Positions 60,676 through 64,000 of a stretch of DNA of 64,000 nt are shown here, piece by piece (the stretch's first letter is position 1; every line of letters begins with the position of its first letter). This stretch comes from Elusimicrobiota bacterium (lineage in GTDB: Bacteria; Elusimicrobiota; Elusimicrobia; UBA1565; UBA9628): positions 17,462 to 81,461 of the forward strand of contig JAPLKL010000074.1 in assembly GCA_026388095.1 (NCBI GenBank). The letters run 5' to 3'. Position numbers and translations under genes: made by a program. The notes beneath the pieces were generated by a model, which worked only from the letters and a program-made list of their open reading frames with translations, ran no database searches and was not told the DNA's origin.

Positions 60676-61013
60676 AGCTTCCCCACCTTCCCGGTCACCT
60701 TGGTGCAGACCTTGGTGTAGAGGCCCAGGAGCACGGAGTTGACCTTGATGTCGCATTTCACGTCGTAGAGGATGGCGTCGCGTCCGCCCAGCGCGTTCTT
60801 CACGGCCGCGATGTAGCCCCCGTCGCCCCACGCGACCAGATACAGCAGGGATTGGTTGCAGCCCATGCCGCTGACCGTCTCGTCGGCGGGCGTGGCCTTG
60901 ACCTCGGCCGGCGTGGCGGAACGGTAGGAGCGCGCGCTGTGGATGTTGGAGTAGAGGAGGCCGCAGCCGGACAGGGCGGCCGCGGCCAGCAGGGGCATGA
61001 TGGCTTTTCTCAT
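60672..61013 (-). CDS. TRL-like family lipoprotein
   Basis: A 113-residue lipoprotein (lipobox LSGC, Cys17) with the TRL-like pattern: GLLYSNIHSARSYRSATPAE, then the single-Cys GMGCNQSLLYLVAWGDGGYI and AILYDVKCDIKVNSVLLG. The family is short, periplasmic and uncharacterised. It starts five bases upstream of... the SPFH stop (61018), so SPFH, this gene and its paralog form one minus-strand operon. Confidence 0.78.
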   Translation of the reverse strand: MRKAIMPLLAAAALSGCGLLYSNIHSARSYRSATPAEVKATPADETVSGMGCNQSLLYLVAWGDGGYIAAVKNALGGRDAILYDVKCDIKVNSVLLGLYTKVCTKVTGKVGKL

Positions 61014-61017
61014 GGTC

Positions 61018-61977
61018 CTAGCCTCCGAGCTTCTCGCCGCAGGAAGAGCAGAACTTGGCCCCGGCGGCCAGGTCCGCCTGGCACTTGGGGCACTTCAGGG
61101 TGGCCTTGGCCGCGGCCTGGCCCATGACTCCGGCCATCAGGCTGCCGAGGTTGGCGCCCGCGCCGAGGCCCATGCCCAGGCCCATGCCGGCGCCCGCGCC
61201 GCCGCCCTCGTTGCCGGCCGCTTTCTCAAGCGTGTCGAAGGTCCGCTTGGTGTTGTAGCCCGCGCCCATGATGTCCATCTCGGCCCTGTCGGAGAGCGCC
61301 TTCTTGAGGCGCTTGACCGTCTCGTCATCCTCGGAGACGTCCACGGAATTGAGATAGAAGTTGACGAGCTTGATGCCGTAGATGCCGAAGTCGTCGGCGA
61401 GCTTGGCGCCGATGCCCTCGGACATCTCCTCCAGATGCGCCGCGACCTCCAGCAGGGGGACCTTGGTCTTGATGATGGTCTCGGCGATGTAGTCCTTGGC
61501 TTTGGTCAACAGCACCCCCTTGAAGTACTCGCTCATGGTGTCCACCGAGAATTCCTGCATGGTGCCGGCGAGCTTGGTCACGAGCTTGCGGGAGTCCGAG
61601 ACCTGCACGCCGAACTGGCCGAAGGCGCGCACGGGCAGGAACACGTTGTACTTGGGGTCCTGGACCGGGATGGGGGTGTTCGTGCCCCACTTGACGTTGA
61701 GGTTGACCGCCCTGTTGATGTAGTAGATCTCCGCGGCGAAGGGGGTCTTTCCGCCGAAGGGGATCTTGATGAGCGTGCGCAGCAGCGGGATGTTGGCGGT
61801 CTCCAGGACATGCGTGCCCGGGGGCAGGATGTCCAGGGCCTGGCCGCCCGAGTAGAAGATGGCTTCCTGGGACTGGTTGACGATGACCCGGGTGCCCCAG
61901 GAGAGGTCGTCGGGCGGATAGCGCCAGACCAGGACGTCGGCGGGACCGTCGTATTTGACTCTGTCGATTATGGCCAT
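61018..61977 (-). CDS. SPFH-domain protein with C-terminal zinc ribbon
   Basis: A 319-residue protein of the SPFH/virion-core-protein-like (YdjI/YgiQ-type stomatin-related) group: VLVWRYPPDDLSWGTRVIVN, NQSQEAIFYSGGQALDILPP, FFG-type KIPFGGKTPFAAEIYYIN and the helical EEMSEGIGAKLADDFGIYGI. A Gly/Met-rich hinge and a zinc ribbon with two CxxC pairs (CPKCQAD, CSSCGEK) close it. Such proteins assemble at membranes. No transmembrane anchor is seen. It follows murC by 15 bases on the same strand. Confidence 0.88.
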   Translation of the reverse strand: MAIIDRVKYDGPADVLVWRYPPDDLSWGTRVIVNQSQEAIFYSGGQALDILPPGTHVLETANIPLLRTLIKIPFGGKTPFAAEIYYINRAVNLNVKWGTNTPIPVQDPKYNVFLPVRAFGQFGVQVSDSRKLVTKLAGTMQEFSVDTMSEYFKGVLLTKAKDYIAETIIKTKVPLLEVAAHLEEMSEGIGAKLADDFGIYGIKLVNFYLNSVDVSEDDETVKRLKKALSDRAEMDIMGAGYNTKRTFDTLEKAAGNEGGGAGAGMGLGMGLGAGANLGSLMAGVMGQAAAKATLKCPKCQADLAAGAKFCSSCGEKLGG

Positions 61978-61992
61978 GATCGCTCCTTTCTT

Positions 61993-63342
61993 CTAGGTTC
62001 CTCGCGACAGTGCGGCCAGGATATCGCGGGCGAAATCGCTCAAAGAGGGGTCGCGCGCGCCCATCACGAGCACGAGGTCCCCTGCGCGGGCCTGCGCAAC
62101 GACCTCGGCTACGATGTCCGCCCGCCGCGGCACATGGGACGCCTTCAAGCCGCGGCGCCGCAGGGGCTCCACCACGTCCTGGGAGGAGATGTCCTTGGCG
62201 GTGGTCCCGCCCACGTAGTAGATGTCGGGCAGCCACAGCCGGTCGTCCGGGCGCAGGGCCGAGGCGAAGGCCTCGATGAGCTCTCCCTTGAGCAGCCGGG
62301 TCGGGGCGAAGCCGTGGGGCTGATACACGGCCAGCACGCGCGCCGCGCGCAGGTGGGCCGCGGCCAGGGCCGCGGCCAGCTTGGCCGGGTTGTGGGCGAA
62401 ATCGTCGACCACCTCCACGCCCCGGGCTCGTCCCAGGCTCTGGAACCGCCGCGCCACGCCTTGATAGGAAGCCAAAGCCCGGCGGCAGTCGGCGAGGCTC
62501 ACGCCCTCGTTGAGGGCCGCGGCCACGGCCGCGACGGCGTTCTCCACGTTGTACCGGCCGGGCAGAGGCAGGACGAACTCCTCGCCGCCGATGCGGAAGC
62601 GCGACTCGCCGCCGGTCAGGGCCGTCACCTCGGCCCGGACCTCGCCCCGCTCCAGGCCGAAGGTCCGGTCCGCGGGGAGGTCCTTGAGGTTGGGGTCGTC
62701 CGCGTTGACCAAGGCGGTCATGACGTTGCCCCGGAACTTGCGCAGGAACTCCCGGAGCACGGGGACCTCCTTGTGGTCCTTGGTGAGGTTGAGGAAGACG
62801 CCCACGGCCGGCTTGTAGTTGAGCAGGGAGCCGTCGCTCTCGTCGGCCTCGATGACCAGCAGGCCGGACTCGCCGCGGAAGGCGTTGCCCCAGAAGCCGC
62901 GCTTCTGCAGAGCCAGGAGGTTGCCGCCGGTGATGACCGAGGGAGAGCGGCCGGCCGCCTCGAGGATCTCGAAGATCATGGCCGTGACCGTGGACTTGCC
63001 GCTGGTCCCGGTCACGGCGATGGTGCGCATCTCGGCCACGTGCTTGGCCAGGAGCTCCGAGCGGTGCATGATCGGCACGCCCAGCTTCTTGGCCGCCGCG
63101 ACCTCGGGGTTGTCGTCTTCGATAGCGGTGGAGAGGACCGCGAGGTCGGTCTCTTTGCCGACGGCGCTTCCGTCCTGGGCAAAGAGCTTGATGCCCAGGG
63201 CCTCCAGCCGCGCCTTGAGGGCCTGGTTCTCCCCCCGGTCGAAAAGCCGGTCGGAGCCGGTGGCCGGCTGGCCGTCCATGGCGTGGATCTGGGCCAAGGC
63301 GCTCATGCCGAAGCCGCCCACGCCCGAGAAGTGGATGCGCAT
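61993..63342 (-). CDS. murC: UDP-N-acetylmuramate--L-alanine ligase
   Basis: A 449-residue Mur ligase that adds L-Ala to UDP-MurNAc in peptidoglycan synthesis. Rossmann N-terminus (IHFSGVGGFGMSALAQI), ATP loop VTGTSGKSTVTAMIFE, central ADESDGSLLNY and LNLTKDHKEV, and the C-terminal domain with VVDDFAHNPAKLAAAL and VYQPHGFAPTRLL, all typical of MurC. It stands apart from any mur/dcw cluster here. TATGAT (63357-63352) ends nine bases before the ATG, without SD. Confidence 0.92.
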   Translation of the reverse strand: MRIHFSGVGGFGMSALAQIHAMDGQPATGSDRLFDRGENQALKARLEALGIKLFAQDGSAVGKETDLAVLSTAIEDDNPEVAAAKKLGVPIMHRSELLAKHVAEMRTIAVTGTSGKSTVTAMIFEILEAAGRSPSVITGGNLLALQKRGFWGNAFRGESGLLVIEADESDGSLLNYKPAVGVFLNLTKDHKEVPVLREFLRKFRGNVMTALVNADDPNLKDLPADRTFGLERGEVRAEVTALTGGESRFRIGGEEFVLPLPGRYNVENAVAAVAAALNEGVSLADCRRALASYQGVARRFQSLGRARGVEVVDDFAHNPAKLAAALAAAHLRAARVLAVYQPHGFAPTRLLKGELIEAFASALRPDDRLWLPDIYYVGGTTAKDISSQDVVEPLRRRGLKASHVPRRADIVAEVVAQARAGDLVLVMGARDPSLSDFARDILAALSRGT

Positions 63343-63385
63343 GGGACCTGCATCATATCAAATGGAAATAGTAAGATTCCGGCGT

Positions 63386-63829
63386 ATGGCGCATACCTTC
63401 CTGCTGCGTCCCGGATCGTGGGCGATACACGGGAGGTTCTTCGACGCCCGGTACCGGCTGGAGGGCGTCCGTGGAGAGCTGCGGGTCCGCCACGAGCCCC
63501 TGGCTTGGTCCATCGAGGGCCGGCTGGAATTCGCCGACTCGAAGCAGGGCCTGGAGCTGGCCTGCTCGGTGGCCCCCTCCAAGGGAGGGTCCGCCGCGAG
63601 CTGGTCCTGGGTCCATCCCAAGCTGGGCCGGTTCGATGGCGCCTTCGAGCTCGCGGGCCGGCGGATGTTCTCGTCTTTCCGGTCCTGGGACGGGCGGCAC
63701 GCGGGCCAGGTGACCTTGACCCAGAAAGGGGAGCGCGCCTACCTGGTGGAAGGCGAACTGCGCTGCCAAGGCGCCATCTTGGGTTCCTGGGAGCTGGCGC
63801 TGCGGCGGCACGCCGCGCTGGATCAGTAG
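63386..63829 (+). CDS. Hypothetical beta-rich protein
   Basis: A 147-residue protein without signal peptide, rich in Trp, Arg and Gly with alternating strand-like patterns (GRFFDARYRLEGVRGELRVR, LAWSIEGRLEFAD, WVHPKLGRFDGAFELAGRR), suggesting a lipocalin- or barrel-like fold. No family is recognised. The start at 63386 is preferred since TAAGAT (63372-63377) ends eight bases before it. It is divergent from murC, and its end overlaps the next gene (opposite strand) by seven bases. Confidence 0.6.
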   Translation: MAHTFLLRPGSWAIHGRFFDARYRLEGVRGELRVRHEPLAWSIEGRLEFADSKQGLELACSVAPSKGGSAASWSWVHPKLGRFDGAFELAGRRMFSSFRSWDGRHAGQVTLTQKGERAYLVEGELRCQGAILGSWELALRRHAALDQ

Positions 63830-63999
63830 AGCCTGAGGCCCTTGTCCGGCGTGCGCAGCTCCGGGTTCTGCTCCCGGTTCTGGCGGTGCGCCGCGCGCAG
63901 CACGTTCTTGCGCACGTAGCCGTGCAGGTCGCCCACGCTGACATGGCCGCTGCCCTCGGGATCGGCCTCCCCGCCCAGGCCCCGCAGCAGATAGTAGGT
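63823..63999 (-). CDS. Caspase-like (C14) peptidase, C-terminal end (partial)
   Basis: The last 58 residues of a gene entering from beyond the window. TYYLLRGLGGEADPEGSG and VSVGDLHGYVRKNVLRAAHR followed by a QNPEL segment is the usual end of bacterial caspase-family peptidases. The catalytic His and Cys lie outside. The assignment rests on this short end only. Confidence 0.6.
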   Translation of the reverse strand, partial: TYYLLRGLGGEADPEGSGHVSVGDLHGYVRKNVLRAAHRQNREQNPELRTPDKGLRLY

Positions 64000-64000
64000 G

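Overview
The window is GC-rich (roughly 60-65 % by eye), densely coded bacterial DNA from a Gram-negative-type, diderm organism. Evidence for an outer envelope is an OmpA-family protein, an outer-membrane barrel, many lipoprotein signals, and a thioester-type alpha-2-macroglobulin with a PBP1C. The mixture of a GFTLIE-type pilin with a -10 box directly before its start codon, Ala/Pro-rich secreted ORFans, TRL-like lipoproteins and GC-rich hairpin arrays reminds me of Elusimicrobiota. That placement is inference; no phylogeny could be run.

Layout. 1-6.7 kb: argS 3' end, two membrane proteins, a small anchored Ala/Pro-rich protein, then hemB-hemL (tetrapyrrole synthesis) divergent from guaB. 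6.7-10.7 kb: an AT-rich lipoprotein and three exported proteins (LURP-one-like, NlpC/P60 and MepA-like peptidoglycan peptidases), with a MITE-like element inserted before the MepA gene. 10.7-25.1 kb: radical SAM protein; a HEAT-repeat protein flanked by direct repeats; an overlapping methyltransferase / frameshifted lipoprotein / pbpC operon; an outer-membrane protein; a receiver-only response regulator; and a 1,897-residue alpha-2-macroglobulin. 25.2-34 kb: HD hydrolase, rnpB with its zinc-ribbon neighbour, an EF-hand membrane protein, OmpA, an AsmA-like protein and a Cys-rich anchored ORFan. 34-46 kb: yjbQ, a pilin, tRNA-Val(CAC), secreted ORFans, an HExxH protein, galT, a hemolysin III protein, an MFS permease, an oversized glmS and a clostripain-type protease preceded by a 27-codon leader ORF. 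46-48.3 kb: a REP-associated (RAYT) transposase with three cognate-looking repeats and an aminotransferase. 48.3-55.8 kb: alpha-amylase, lipoprotein Pcm and cyclophilin, a DUF1646 transporter, a PilB/GspE ATPase with a GIY-YIG-like N-terminus, then a promoterless RHS tip with a DUF4329 toxin-like domain and a putative immunity gene. 55.8-64 kb: a truncated rhodanese, an AAA/DUF4143 ATPase between inverted repeats, a tyrosine recombinase, a thioredoxin-glutaredoxin-PilP-like fusion, a TRL/SPFH operon, murC, and the 3' end of a caspase-like peptidase gene.

Common threads. Many genes concern the envelope: PG synthesis and cleavage, exported proteases, protein quality control and outer-membrane proteins. 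At about twenty genes a TANNNT -10 hexamer ends only 5-10 bases before the start codon and no Shine-Dalgarno is visible, which points to widespread leaderless or near-leaderless mRNAs. A smaller set (guaB, clostripain, ompA, a few ORFans, the recombinase) has conventional SD sequences. Several accessory genes are bracketed by direct or inverted repeats, which suggests gene gain by several routes.
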